This document shows positions 1 to 9,948 of a stretch of DNA of 64,000 bases, piece by piece (the stretch's first letter is position 1; the number at the start of each line of letters is the position of its first letter). The position numbers and the translations under genes were made by a program. The stretch is from Ampullaceana balthica (lineage: Eukaryota > Mollusca > Gastropoda > Lymnaeidae): contig CALYLW010001003.1 in NCBI GenBank assembly GCA_944989445.1, positions 62,001 through 126,000 on the forward strand, read 5' to 3'. Below the pieces are notes generated by a model, which worked only from the letters and a program-made list of their open reading frames with translations, was not told where the DNA came from and did not search any database.

Positions 1-655
1 GTAACAAACGGAATTAATGGCTGATGAATGGTTTATTTTTAGCAAAGAGAAGCAATAGTTGATATATTTTTTAAGGCAATAGAACAAACAGTAGTAACGG
101 TTGTTGATTGTTTTATTTTAGCTAATGGGACAAACAGAAGTAATGGTTGGAACGAGGCTGCTGTCAAGTTCAACTCAAGTGGCTGTACCGCCTTGCCTAA
201 AGTATCAACAACAGCTCTCAACATGTGTTTCACGTCATCTTCAGGACTTAGTTTGTGGTGTAATGTGGGTATAATTTAAAACTAGAAAGCTTTATTGCTT
301 GCGGCCAGATGTTTGGGGAAACATCATGCTATTGAAATCTATCTTTCTAAAAAAATACCCCCAAAAATTTGAAACGACGTTCAAAGATTCGATTTATCTT
401 TTGAAATGTTATTATTTATTTGTTTAATTTTTTTAATAATTTTTTTTAATGTTTTTTTTTGGGGGGGAGGGGGGTATTTAAGTGGGGAACCAAATACCTT
501 TTTGGATATTGTTATTTCAATGCAAAAAGTCAAATATTTTCAAAGTAGGCGTGGTATTTATACCCGTGTATGTGAAATATAAATTATATTTTAAAAAATA
601 TTTTTTGTTGAAATTGAACAAATTGATTTAAAGTGACAGAACCGATGTAAAACTC
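1..655. other. AT-rich stretch without recognisable gene
   Basis: No credible coding frame or RNA gene was seen. It contains a long T run followed by a G run near 430-475 and otherwise low-complexity AT-rich DNA. Confidence 0.5.
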
Positions 656-720
656 AATGAAGCGACCTTTAAAACTACGGGATGAGCCACATGACTTGCT
701 CTACAAAGACGGGAAAGAAA

Positions 721-840
721 ATCTCGAGGCTTGTATTACCAGGCCACAAGATTGGTCCAAAAGTATCCAAAGGCTTAGTAATCTCGAGGCTTGTATTACC
801 AGGCCACTAGATTGGTCCAAAAGTATCCAAAGGTTTAGCA
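721..840. repeat. 60-bp tandem duplication (2 copies)
   Basis: Positions 721-780 and 781-840 are two adjacent 60-base copies differing at only a few sites. A 71-codon open frame runs through both, but it has no recognisable domain, so I treat the frame as incidental. Confidence 0.85.
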
Positions 841-1037
841 ATCACGATTTTAGACAGTCTTTTCAATGGTAGTCAATGAATTTCCCTATAAGAGAAAAAA
901 AATTAATTTGTTTTCTTAATATCCCCTCTGCCGTAAAAATAACTTGACAATAAATCTTAAGTCACTTCGCCAAGGAAGTAGTTGACTTTTTATGCGGCAT
1001 TTAATTTTATTATGTCGTTCAGTTCTGATCTCTTTGA

Positions 1038-1266
1038 ACGAGGTACTTACGAATGTAGAGCTAGGTACGTACCAAGGTAGAGCTAGGTACCTACGAAGGT
1101 AGAGCGAGGAACCTACGAAGGTAGAGCGAGGTACGTACGAAGGTAGAGTGAGGTACGTACGAAGGTAGAGCTAGGTACCTACGAAGGTAGATCGAGGTAC
1201 CTACGAAAGTAGAGCGAGGTACCTACGAAGGTAGAGCGAGGGCCCTACAAAGGTACAGCGAGGTAA
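1038..1266. repeat. 22-bp minisatellite, about 10 units
   Basis: Units close to gaggtacctacgaaggtaga follow one another with scattered substitutions. Each carries GGTACC or GTACGTAC palindromic cores. No coding frame is maintained. Confidence 0.9.
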
Positions 1267-1355
1267 ATAATCATTGTTTCCCTACCACCCCGGATTACAT
1301 TTATACCAAACTTTTGTTCTAAACTTCACCTGTATTAAAGTAGGCATACTCTCTA

Positions 1356-1420
1356 CTGATTGGTCTCATCAGCCACACCAAAAGTTGCAAACAATTAAGA
1401 TAAATATATAGTCTCTCTAA
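1356..1420. repeat. Isolated unit of ~63-bp satellite
   Basis: This unit (core tctcatcagccacaccaa, then ttgcaaac and ataaatata) matches the four tandem units at 5061-5312. The two blocks bracket the Penelope/hAT remnants, so the intervening ~3.6 kb probably inserted into a pre-existing satellite array. Confidence 0.75.
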
Positions 1421-1433
1421 GGGGATATTCAAG

Positions 1434-1772
1434 ATTAGGAATGGCTATCTTTGTACAAGCCGCAATGTGTTCTACACCATTGTGTGTAAGCGTTGTCCTT
1501 TGAAGTACATAGGTGAGACGGGGAGGTTACTCTCCTGCCATATCGCTGAGCATGTACGTGTCATTAAACAAGACAAACAGTGTCCTGTCTCCCGACACTT
1601 CAATGGACGTGACCACATGAGCGTCGATGACATGTCTATCACCGCTATGGTTTCTTGTACAAACACACCCGGCAGGGTCGGTCTGGAGAATAGACTAATC
1701 CAAGAGTATGGGACTCTTACAACACATGGGGTTAATGCAGAGGGGCGCTACAGGGTGGGCCAGGTGGGCCAT
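1434..1772 (+). pseudogene. Penelope-like retroelement fragment, GIY-YIG endonuclease domain
   Basis: The frame reads CTSRNVFYTIVCKRC, then YIGETGR, a conserved SRHFNGRDH segment, ENRLIQEYGTL and THGVN. This is the order seen in the C-terminal GIY-YIG endonuclease of Penelope-like elements: CxxC-type entry, YIGETG core, His block, Glu-containing helix, TLxxHGxN end. The Tyr and Gly of the YIG motif and the Glu of the EN-LI helix are visible. No reverse transcriptase domain lies upstream, so it is a 5'-truncated copy. Family knowledge: this endonuclease nicks target DNA during retrotransposition. The frame runs into unrelated sequence from about 1745, where a second element seems to begin. Confidence 0.8.
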
Positions 1773-2350
1773 GGCCCATCAATTTTTAGAGCTAATGGGC
1801 TACAATGTATTTGGTCCACCCAAAAAATCAACTAAAACCAACTATAGGGAAACTGTTTACTGTACAACTCTTCTTTTTTATAAGTTTGTTTTGTTATTGG
1901 AAACATTAAACACAGAAAACTTCAAATATAGAGGAAATACATACAAATCCTACTATTGTGTGTCGCGCCATTTGCAGCTCTAAAAAATGTAGTTAAACTA
2001 TTTAGTTAGTAGCTAATTTAAAAGTCCTACCATTTTAACTAAACCATATATTATATTTTTAGCTAAACTCTTCTCACAACTAAAAAATTTGAACTATTAT
2101 TTGTACAAACAATTTATTTTACTAATCATCACTGATGACGACGTAGAATAATTGTTGCTATTGACGATCGGCGGTCTGCTAAGTTTTTAATGCATCATTA
2201 TTGTTATTATGGACATTAATTATTAAAATATTGAAAAAGATTTTGTATAACAAAATTGAAATATTATAATAATATTCTTGTTTTTCAATTCTAATTCTAA
2301 TCGGACCCTGTCTTGTGGCGTATTTCGTCTTGTTTTGCGAAATGTTCATT

Positions 2351-2712
2351 TATACGTTAGGAGAGTGAGCCAACATCCGCTGTTCCATTTTAGTACTAAA
2401 TAACATTGCGATTTTGAAAAAAATCAGATTTGATTTAACAAAATTCTCTAAAAACTAATTAAAAAACTAATAGAAAGAAAACTGGGCATGATGTAATTAT
2501 GGAAATAAAAACACATTTCTCGAAATATTGCACATGAGATGAATCTTTTTTTTTAAATACGTACATCTGAGCATTCATGTAATTGGGAAAAAACACAAAT
2601 TCAATACTTAAATCAAGTCTATTATTTAATAAAACTGAGTTTTATCAAAATCACAATGTTAATTACAAGTCTCTTGGAACAACCGGAAGTTGGTTAACTC
2701 TCCTAACGTATA
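2351..2712. mobile_element. Short inverted-repeat (MITE-like) element
   Basis: TATACGTTAGGAGAGT at 2351-2366 is the exact reverse complement of 2697-2712. Weaker complementarity extends inward to about 36 bases per arm (left arm gccaacatccgctgttcc). The 362-bp unit has no open frame. No convincing target duplication is seen, so the outer limits are uncertain. It could also be a sub-terminal repeat of the larger hAT-like element whose transposase remnant begins at 2752. Confidence 0.6.
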
Positions 2713-2751
2713 GTTGTAGTATGGCTTAATTGCAGTAATACACTTTAAACT

Positions 2752-4410
2752 ATGAAGCGTTTCCTCGCGCAATCCACTCAACCGAAAATACCGAGTAATA
2801 AAGTTGAAAACGTCGTCTCATATGATGTAATAATGGACGATGTTGATACCAAGGATCTTACTGATCGTCCACATGATACGTTGTTAAGCGAGGCTACTCG
2901 TGATTACAGTGAACGTCGTCGACAACCGCAGGCAAAATGGTTTAGCAGTCATCCATGGCTGCGCATATCACGTCAACGGAAAGTTCTGCTTTGCAGCTGG
3001 TGTCGTGAAATGGGCAACAAGCGTCTTGTTGGACCATGTAAAGTCGAGTCCGCGTTCGTTGACAAGGGATTCAACAACTGAAAAGACGGATCCCAGAAGC
3101 TGGATGAACACGCGGCGTCTTCTTCTCATAGAGCAGCGGCCGAATACGTGAGTAATAGAAACAAACCGTCTGTTGCCATGCAGCTCAGTTGTCAGCTGGC
3201 TAAAGCACAGCAAGTAAATCGGAATAGGTTGGTCATTCAGCTGAACAGTCTAATGTTCTTCATGCGACAAGGGCTGGCGATTCGTCGTGGTAAAGATGAG
3301 AAAAACGACAATCTGCATTAATTAATTCAGAGGATGACTAGCATTATCAGTGGTGATACATCAACATCAATTGGCGTACAAACAGGCATTCACTTAAGCC
3401 ACGACATTGTCAACGAACAATGCAATATCATCGGGAAAACACTGTTACGGATGGTCATTGAGCGATTTAATGCCTACAAAGCTATCAGCCAATTTGCCAT
3501 ATTGGCAGACGAGACAAAGGATGTTTCAGGGGCGGAAAAACTCTCAGTCTGTATTAGATGGACCAACAAGGGGTTAGCAGCCAAAGTAGATTTTTTAGGA
3601 CTTTACAGTCTAAAGGGTCTCGGCCAGAGAGCGGAAATACTGTCGTCATGCCTGACTGAAGTAATGACACGATGCAAGCTGTCCTTTACTGCACTGCACG
3701 GAAAATGTTACGACGGAGCGAGTGCAATGTCCGGAGCGATTTCTGGAGTAGCTCAGCGGCGGGTGAAGAAGCGGTCACCAAATGCTAATTTCGTTCACTG
3801 TCTGGCCCACTGTCTCAATTTTGCAGTAGCAGAATCTGGAAAGTCAGTACCATTTTTGAGCGGCACACTAGAGTTTGTTCAGCATGTAGTGACATTCATC
3901 CGCAATTCGGGTAAACACACAGACATTTCGAGAGATGTGGAAACTCAGTTTGAATACAAAGAGAATGAGGAGCGTCACGTCACGGCTCCAATGACTAACC
4001 TTCGACCAATGTAACCTACTAAGTGGACAGTACGAGCGTCAGCAATCAATAGCGTAGTCTGCAACTATGAGCACCTTATGGAGACGCTTGAGCGTATAGA
4101 AGCTGACCGAAAAGCTACTTCTGACGCAGCCTACACAGCACGTGGTTTGTTGAATTCCATGCATTCGGCGGAGACATACTTCAAATGTTCAGTGGCTCAT
4201 CGTCTGTTCGCATTAACAGACTCGTTTACTACCGCCATTCAAAGTCCTACTATGACAATTTCTGAAGTGATGCGCCGTAAGCGTCACGTGTTGAGCGAAC
4301 TTACAGTGTTAAGGGATCAGTTCGAAGTAATGTTTGATGCCGATGTGATTGAAGCAAAGAGGATGGATCTGGAAGACATGAAGTTGTCTCGTCGCAAACG
4401 TTTACCTTGA
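2752..4410 (+). pseudogene. Degenerate hAT-type (ZMYM1-like, DUF4371) transposase
   Basis: Consecutive frames give an N-terminal TTF-like zinc-finger region (HPWLRISRQRKVLLCSWC, later KLDEHAASSSHRAA). A domain matching DUF4371 hAT relatives follows: ILADETKDVSGAEKLSVCIR, YDGASAMSG, VHCLAHCLNFAV. A C-terminal section from PTKWTVRAS to about 4410 completes it. The order is that of transposon-derived 'zinc finger MYM-type 1-like' proteins. In-frame stops occur at 3079-3081 (TGA, where a Trp is usual in this family), near 3320 (TAA) and at 4012-4014, so no full protein can be made. The hAT C-terminal dimerisation segment is not seen. Likely a dead hAT copy; terminal repeats were not resolved with confidence. 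Confidence 0.75.
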
Positions 4411-5060
4411 CCTGATAGATAGTATCAACATTGTATCAGTGTCGAACGAGTTCATCGGTCTAAATGACTCACTTAGAAAATGTTATGGACATTTCTCGTG
4501 AATTTTGAATATTTTATTTTGAGTTAATGTTTGACTGTTTCAAATTTTATATAATATGAATCATATCATATGCTTTTTCATTACCATTCTGTACAAATTT
4601 ATTGAAATTTACTCACTACACTGTCGCCCATTTGGACGTTAGACATTGGTCTGGAAAAATTAAAAAGGGAAGGGTACTGAAATAGTAAGAGGCCCAGGGT
4701 TCAAGGCTCTATTTAAGGCAAGGATATCGAATTAAACACATTTGTGTTACTAGCTTGGCCCACCCAATGTTTTACTCACGGCGCCCCCCATGGGTTAATG
4801 TTGTGTTTGCACTGACAACCTGATTGATTGGCCACACCCACCCTCTCCTTTTCTATATAAGCTCTTACTTTTCGCTCCTTACTTTATCTCTACTGGACTA
4901 CTTGGATTTCACCGCAGCTAAGTGCTTTTATTCTTTCGTTATATTCGTTTTATTTGTGTACTATTTGTCTGTTGAGGAAGGCTTTTTGCCGAAACGTTCA
5001 CTGTTGTGTTACGTCCTGTCAGGCTAACTAATACCCTGTTTATATGTTATACATTTACTG
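4411..5060. other. Non-coding flank of hAT/Penelope remnants
   Basis: No gene was recognised. A ctgttgaggaaggc...gccgaaacg stretch at 4969-4997 resembles sequence often seen downstream of the Penelope endonuclease frame. That fits this being the displaced 3' part of the element at 1434. Confidence 0.35.
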
Positions 5061-5312
5061 GTCTCATCAGCCACACCAAGAGTTGCAAACAGTAAGATAA
5101 ATATATTGACTCTCTAATTAATGGTCTCATCAGCCACACCAAAATTGGCAAACAATTAACATAAATATATCGTCTCTCTACCTATTGGTCTCATCAGCCA
5201 CACCAAGAGTTGCAAACAGTAAAGATAAATATATCGTCTCTCTACTTATTAGTCTCATCAGCCACACCAAGAGTTGCAAACATTAAAGATACATTTATCG
5301 TCTCTCGTAGTC
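5061..5312. repeat. ~63-bp satellite, four tandem units
   Basis: Four consecutive units share tctcatcagccacaccaaga, gttgcaaac and gataaatatat, each ending in a gtctctct-like motif. The same unit occurs once at 1356-1420. Confidence 0.85.
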
Positions 5313-5416
5313 AGATAGATGTCATACTCTCTACAACACCACTCCCACAAGTTATTCACTCCCCCCTCCCCTAACTAATCTATGTTGTAATGAAAATCTT
5401 TCTATTTCCTTGACAG

Positions 5417-5545
5417 AGTGACACGGGGGCGCCAGTCTATTGTAACGCCCCATCCAACAATGAATGGATCTTGGTGGGCGTGGCTCAGGTTCAGTCCAGC
5501 TGTGGCACCACACCAGAGTTCAGGGTCATTCAACATCCGGGTTAA
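5417..5545 (+). CDS. Terminal exon of a trypsin-like (S1) protease homologue, probably inactive
   Basis: A pyrimidine-rich acceptor (ttctatttccttgacag) precedes a 42-codon frame ending in TAA. It reads SDTGAPVYCNAPSNNEW, ILVGVAQVQSSCGTTPEF, RVIQHPG. In S1 proteases this block is GDSGGPLxC followed by the LVGVxSWGxxCG strand. Asp194, Gly196, Pro198 and the two Cys are conserved, but the nucleophile Ser195 position is Thr and Gly197 is Ala. Such homologues normally lack peptidase activity. No upstream protease exon is recognised in this window, so it is either the end of a gene starting further left or a stranded exon. Phase 0 entry is assumed because the other frames stop early. Confidence 0.55.
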   Translation, partial: SDTGAPVYCNAPSNNEWILVGVAQVQSSCGTTPEFRVIQHPG

Positions 5546-5930
5546 TCCGGAGAACCCGACATAAATCATTGGCTCCTTGTCCCAAGAAATGAAGAACTTA
5601 GATGTTAGTTTTTGAACATTTAAAAATTTTTAGATTTTCCTAGCACAGTTCACAAGGAGATTGGAAATAAATTATTTCAGGCATCAAAAGACATTTAAAC
5701 TTGAATTTAAAAAATTCAAAGCAAAATTATTTCTGAAACTTATTTAAATGATGTATAAATTGTATGTACCTCAAAATAATTTTTTTAAATCGAATAATTT
5801 TTACCATTACACTCTAAACACAAATCTAGTTATTGACACATAATAACTTAATGAAAATGAAAAGCAGTACTCTCGTGCCTTCAACTTTAATTCCAGAAAA
5901 AATTAATGCATTAAGTTTATGTTAAGCAGA
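5546..5930. other. AT-rich sequence, nothing recognised
   Basis: This follows the protease-like exon and could hold its 3' UTR. No other signal was seen. Confidence 0.4.
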
Positions 5931-5961
5931 AGTAATTTTGTACAGCACACGGTCCCTTTTT

Positions 5962-6072
5962 ATTTCAACCTTACCTCAAAATTATTTAACCTTACCTCAA
6001 CCTTACTTAACCTTACCTCAACTTTGCCTAATCATATATGTACCTTACCTCAACCATATCTCAAACTTACTT
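5962..6072. repeat. Degenerate cttacctcaac short tandem repeat
   Basis: Irregular repeats of aaccttacctcaa (about 12 bases) run through this stretch. Confidence 0.7.
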
Positions 6073-6154
6073 TAACCTTCTCAACCAAAGATATGTGGGG
6101 TAAGTCGCGAAGAGGTGACACAATGAGCTAACAAACTGGGTAACACCGACCCTA

Positions 6155-6430
6155 GTGACGCCTCTGATTCACAGCCATTAGCAAGTCAATAAGAAACCGA
6201 GCACAATACTAGTGACGCCCCTTATTCACTGTCATTAGCAAGTTAAAAAGACACTGAGCACAATAAAACATGACATTCAATCTAGTGACAAACCTGATTC
6301 ACTGTCATTAGCAAGTTAATAAGACACTGAGCACAATAAAACATGACATTCAATCTAGTGACAACCCTGATTCACTGTCATTAGCAAGTTAAAAAGACAC
6401 TGAGCACAATAAAACATGACATTCAAGTCG
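6155..6430. repeat. ~73-bp minisatellite, four units
   Basis: Units start at gtgacgcctctgattcac or gtgacaaccctgattcac, continue with tcattagcaagtta and gacactgagcacaat, and end in aaaacatgacattcaatcta. The first unit is shorter. Confidence 0.85.
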
Positions 6431-6431
6431 T

Positions 6432-6562
6432 AATGACATGATCTGTGCTCCACATAAAGACGGAGTACTTAGAAAGACATGATAAGTGCTCCACATAAAG
6501 ACGGAGTACTTAGAAAGACATGATATGTGCTCCACATAAAGACGGGGTACTTAGAAAGAACA
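6432..6562. repeat. ~42-bp minisatellite, three units
   Basis: Three copies of gacatgat.tgtgctccac followed by ataaagacggagtacttaga occur directly after the 73-bp array. Confidence 0.85.
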
Positions 6563-6949
6563 CAATTGAAACATAACCAAGTTTAGTTATATTACAGCTT
6601 TCCGTGTCATACGTACATTAACTTTATACAATGGGCTAGAAAGAAGATGTAAGGATAAATGTGACAACACATGAAAGAGGCTGACTCAGCTTACTTTTCA
6701 AAAGCGGATTCCCTGAGGTATCAATCCAGGCTATACTGAATAAATTATTAAAATCTGCTGTCATTTAATCATAGAAACATATCTAATGACATATCTTCAC
6801 CGCAGCAAATAAAGCTTTCCCAGGGATATGGTTTTGCGACACATTTAGAGCTTTATGTAAATGTTTTTTGATTCATGATAAGTCATAAATCCATTCGGGT
6901 TCAGAAAAAACTTATTAAAGGCATGATATATTGAACAACTATTATCTCT

Positions 6950-7750
6950 ATTATTGACAATAATAATGCTGAAAAAGACATCGAAACAAAATGGAACTTT
7001 CTTAAAAATACGATGAATATTGCAGCAGTCAACGCAGCTGGCTTCAAACAAAGTAAGAAGAAAAAATGGATAGGCGAAAACACCTGGATAAAAATCCAAG
7101 AAAGAAAACAAATGAAGCTAAACCTTTTATCAGCAAGAACGTATTCCTTATACGTAAGCAGCAAACAACGTTACGCACTGCTGGACAAAGAAGTGAAAGC
7201 TGATGTACAAAAAGACAAAAATAATTTTATAAACAATCTGTCCGCAGAAGCAGAAATAGCAGCAAAGACAGGTAACAGCAAAACTTTATTTCACATTATG
7301 AGACAGATGTGCAACTATCCACCCACAAAAAGTACGCCTATCAAAGACACCTATGGCAAATTATTAGCATCAGATAAAGAACAAAAACATGGTTGGCAGA
7401 ACATTTCAAAGAAATATTAAATAGACCACAGCCAACAATTACCCCAGTTACTGGTGAAGAAGAAAGCATGTCTATTTCAACTGCATAATGTGATAATTTC
7501 ACAATTGAATAACTAAAACAAGCCATCAGGAAGTTAAAAAACAACAAAGCAACTGGCGAATATGAAATTTCAGGGAAAATACTAAAGTCAGCAGATGACA
7601 ATGTTCTACAGCATTTATTGTTGTTATTCAATGATGTCTGACAAAATAAATCCCCACCACAAGAATGGAAAAATGGTGCCATATATAAACTGCCAAAAAG
7701 GCGATTTATCAGACTGCAACAATTGGCGTGGAATAACTTTATTATCTATT
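6950..7750 (+). pseudogene. LINE (non-LTR retrotransposon) fragment, endonuclease-RT linker to start of RT
   Basis: The main open frame (7013-7420) reads KKKKWIGENTWIKIQERKQM and TGNSKTLFHIMRQMCNYPPT, typical of the linker between the endonuclease and reverse transcriptase in APE-type LINEs. After a frameshift near 7385 the homologous frame continues: IRKLKNNKATGEYEISGKIL, QEWKNGAIYKLPK, then LSDCNNWRGITLLS near 7690-7750. That last motif is RT motif 0/1. Stops and frame changes make it non-functional. It ends abruptly at about 7750, where Helitron-associated DNA starts. The clade was not assigned; the motif set resembles the element at 16.2-18.3 kb. Confidence 0.8.
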
Positions 7751-7751
7751 C

Positions 7752-8384
7752 ACTAGGAATTACGGACACTTTGAACCCGGACGTTTCGACTCCGGACGGT
7801 TCGACCCTGCCAGTTCGACCACAAAATAATGGGGGTGAGCCTGCAATCAGTTGTTGTTGCTTTGTTGTTGTTGCTTTTGTTGTTGTAGTTGTTGTTTTGT
7901 TGTTGTTGCTTTGCTGTTGTTGCGGTTGTTGTTGTAGTTGTTTTTTTTTGTTGTTGTTGTTGTTTTTGTTGTGTTGTTTTGTTTTTTGTTGTTGTTGCAG
8001 TTTGTTGTTTTTGTTGTTGTTTTTGCTGTTGTTGTTGTTGTTGTTGTCCACACCCCTTGCCCTGCGACGACAATGTCCTTCATGTTGTTGTTGCTTTGTT
8101 GTTGTTGCTGTTGTTGTTGTAGTTGTTGTTTTGTTGTTGTTGCTTTGTTGCTGTTGTTGTTGTTGTAGTTGTTGTTGTTTTTGTTGTTTTTGTTGTTATT
8201 TTGTTTTTGTTGTTTTGTTGTTGATTTTGTTAATTTTGTTGTTATTTTGTTTTTGTTGTTTTGTTGTTGATATTGTTGTTTTTGTTGTTGTTCTGTTTTT
8301 GTTGTTTTGTTGTTGTTTTTGTTGTTGTTTTTGTTTTGTTGCTGTTGTTGTTAAACCCGGGAAAAGCTGGGTACTTGCCCCTAG
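7752..8384 (+). mobile_element. Helitron copy A (3' part with TTG array)
   Basis: It ends in a textbook Helitron 3' terminus: a hairpin (acccgg, gaaaag loop, ctgggt at 8355-8372), eight bases, then CTAG at 8381-8384 followed by T. Most of the body is a (TTG)n array. The 5' limit is taken as the point where the LINE fragment ends and is uncertain, because no clear 5' TC terminus is seen. Confidence 0.6.
7850..8350. repeat. (TTG/TTGTTGC)n microsatellite
   Basis: Trinucleotide TTG repeats are interrupted by GCTTTG, GTAG and longer T runs. The array produces open frames of poly-Leu/Val/Cys on plus and poly-Gln/Asn/Thr on minus, which are artefacts of composition. A non-repeat island at 8046-8090 (cacccCTTGCCCTGCGACGA) recurs at 8945-8990. 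Confidence 0.95.
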
Positions 8385-8388
8385 TATC

Positions 8389-9401
8389 TCTATACATATA
8401 AGAGGCATTTGTTGTCTGTCTGTCTGTCTGTCTGTTCCCTAATAACTCAAGATCCAGACAACCAAATAACGTGAAATTTGGTACACGTACACAAAATTAT
8501 ACCGGAAAGGTTATTAAACAGGTTTCGTTCCATATATATAAGATACTGGGGGCCAGGGTCCAAAATGTAATTTTTCCTCATATGAGCTATATAAAATACA
8601 AATTATTGAAAATTAAGACGTAAAATAATGACGCAAAATAATAAAAGTTTTGGTGTCGAGATTAACAAGAAGGCGATTATCGCCATAAAATAATTTTGTT
8701 GTTGTTGCTTTGTTGTTGTTGCTTTTGTTGTTGCTTTTGTTGTTGTAGTTGTTGTTTTGTTGTTGTTGCTTTGTTTTTGTTGCTGTTGTTGTTGTAGTTG
8801 TTGTTTTGTTGTTGTTTTGTTGTTGATGTTTATGTTGTTGTTTTGTTTTTGTTGTTGTTGCTGTTGTTGTTTTTGTTGTTGCTGTTGTTCTTGTTGCTGT
8901 TGCTGTTGTTGCTTTTGTGTTGTTTTTGCTGTTGTTGTTGTTGTCCACATCCCTTGCCCTGCGACGACAATGTCCTTCATGTTGTTGTTGCTTTGTTGAT
9001 GTTGCTGTTGTTGTTGTAGTTGTTGTTTTGTTGTTGTTGCTGTTGTTGTTGTAGTTGTTGTTTTGTTGTTGATTTTGTTGTTTTTTTTATTGTTGTTTCG
9101 TTTTTGTTGTTTTGTTTTTGTTTTTTGTTGCTGTTGCTGTTTCTGTTGTTGTTTTTGTCGTTGTTGCTGTTGTTGTTGCTGTTGTTGTTGTAGGTGTTGT
9201 TTTGTTGTTGTTGCTTTGTTGTTGTTGCTGTTGTTGTTGTAGTTTTCGTTTGTTGCTGTTTTGTTGTTGTTGTTTTTGTTGTTGTTTTGTTTTTGTTGTT
9301 TGTTTTTGTTGTTTTGTTGCTGTTGTTTTGTTGCTGTTGTTGTTTTTGTTGTTGTTGCTGTTGTTGTTAAACCCTGGGAAAAGCCGGGTACTTGCCTCTA
9401 G
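8389..9401 (+). mobile_element. Helitron copy B (non-autonomous, complete ends)
   Basis: Its 5' end TCTATACATATAAGAGGC starts four bases after the CTAG of copy A. It carries the (CTGT)n tract and the tcaagatccagacaaccaaa segment shared by all copies. Its 3' end has a hairpin ending ccgggta and then CTAG at 9398-9401 followed by T. The length is about 1.01 kb. There is no coding capacity; the interior is mostly TTG repeat. Confidence 0.75.
8695..9367. repeat. (TTG)n microsatellite in Helitron copy B
   Basis: A second TTG-rich array contains the same island (tgccctgcgacgacaatgtc) as the array in copy A, so the two arrays descend from one Helitron-borne array rather than arising independently. 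Confidence 0.95.
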
Positions 9402-9948
9402 TACATACATATAAGACTAATTTGTTGTCTGTCTGTTCTCTAATAACTCAAGATCCAGATAACCAAATAACGTCAAATTTGGTACACATATACACAATGA
9501 CATGGGAAAGGTTCTTAAACAGGTTTCGTTCCATATACATAAGATACTGGAGGCCGGGGGCCCAAAATGTATTTGTTTCCTAAAATGAGCTATATAAAAA
9601 ATAAATATTAAAAATTATCCTATTTCCCGTGTAGGTAGAAGAATGAAATTTTGGAAAGTTGTTGAGTACCCTCCCGCAATGGTAACAGTCGAAAACAAAT
9701 ATAAAATTATCACTAACTGGGGGGTCGGGGGCCCAACGTAGTTTTTTCTTAAATGAGCTATATAAACCAGGCTCATCATTAAATCTTCTATTTCCTGTGT
9801 AGGTATGAGCATGAAACTTTGGGAAGTTGTTAAGTACCCTCCAAAAATGCTAACTGGAGAAAATGATTTTAAATTTTCACTCCTTTGGGGACCAGGGGCC
9901 TGAATGTAGTTCCATATATATAAGATATTGCGGCTAAGCGGGTCCGTC

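Noticed and set aside
657..872. 71-codon open frame over the 60-bp duplication
   Set aside because: No domain, no splice or promoter context, and it depends on the tandem repeat.
7723..9414. Many long open frames of poly-Leu/Val/Cys or poly-Gln/Asn/Thr
   Set aside because: They are translations of the TTG microsatellite in several frames at once, with no start context or domain.
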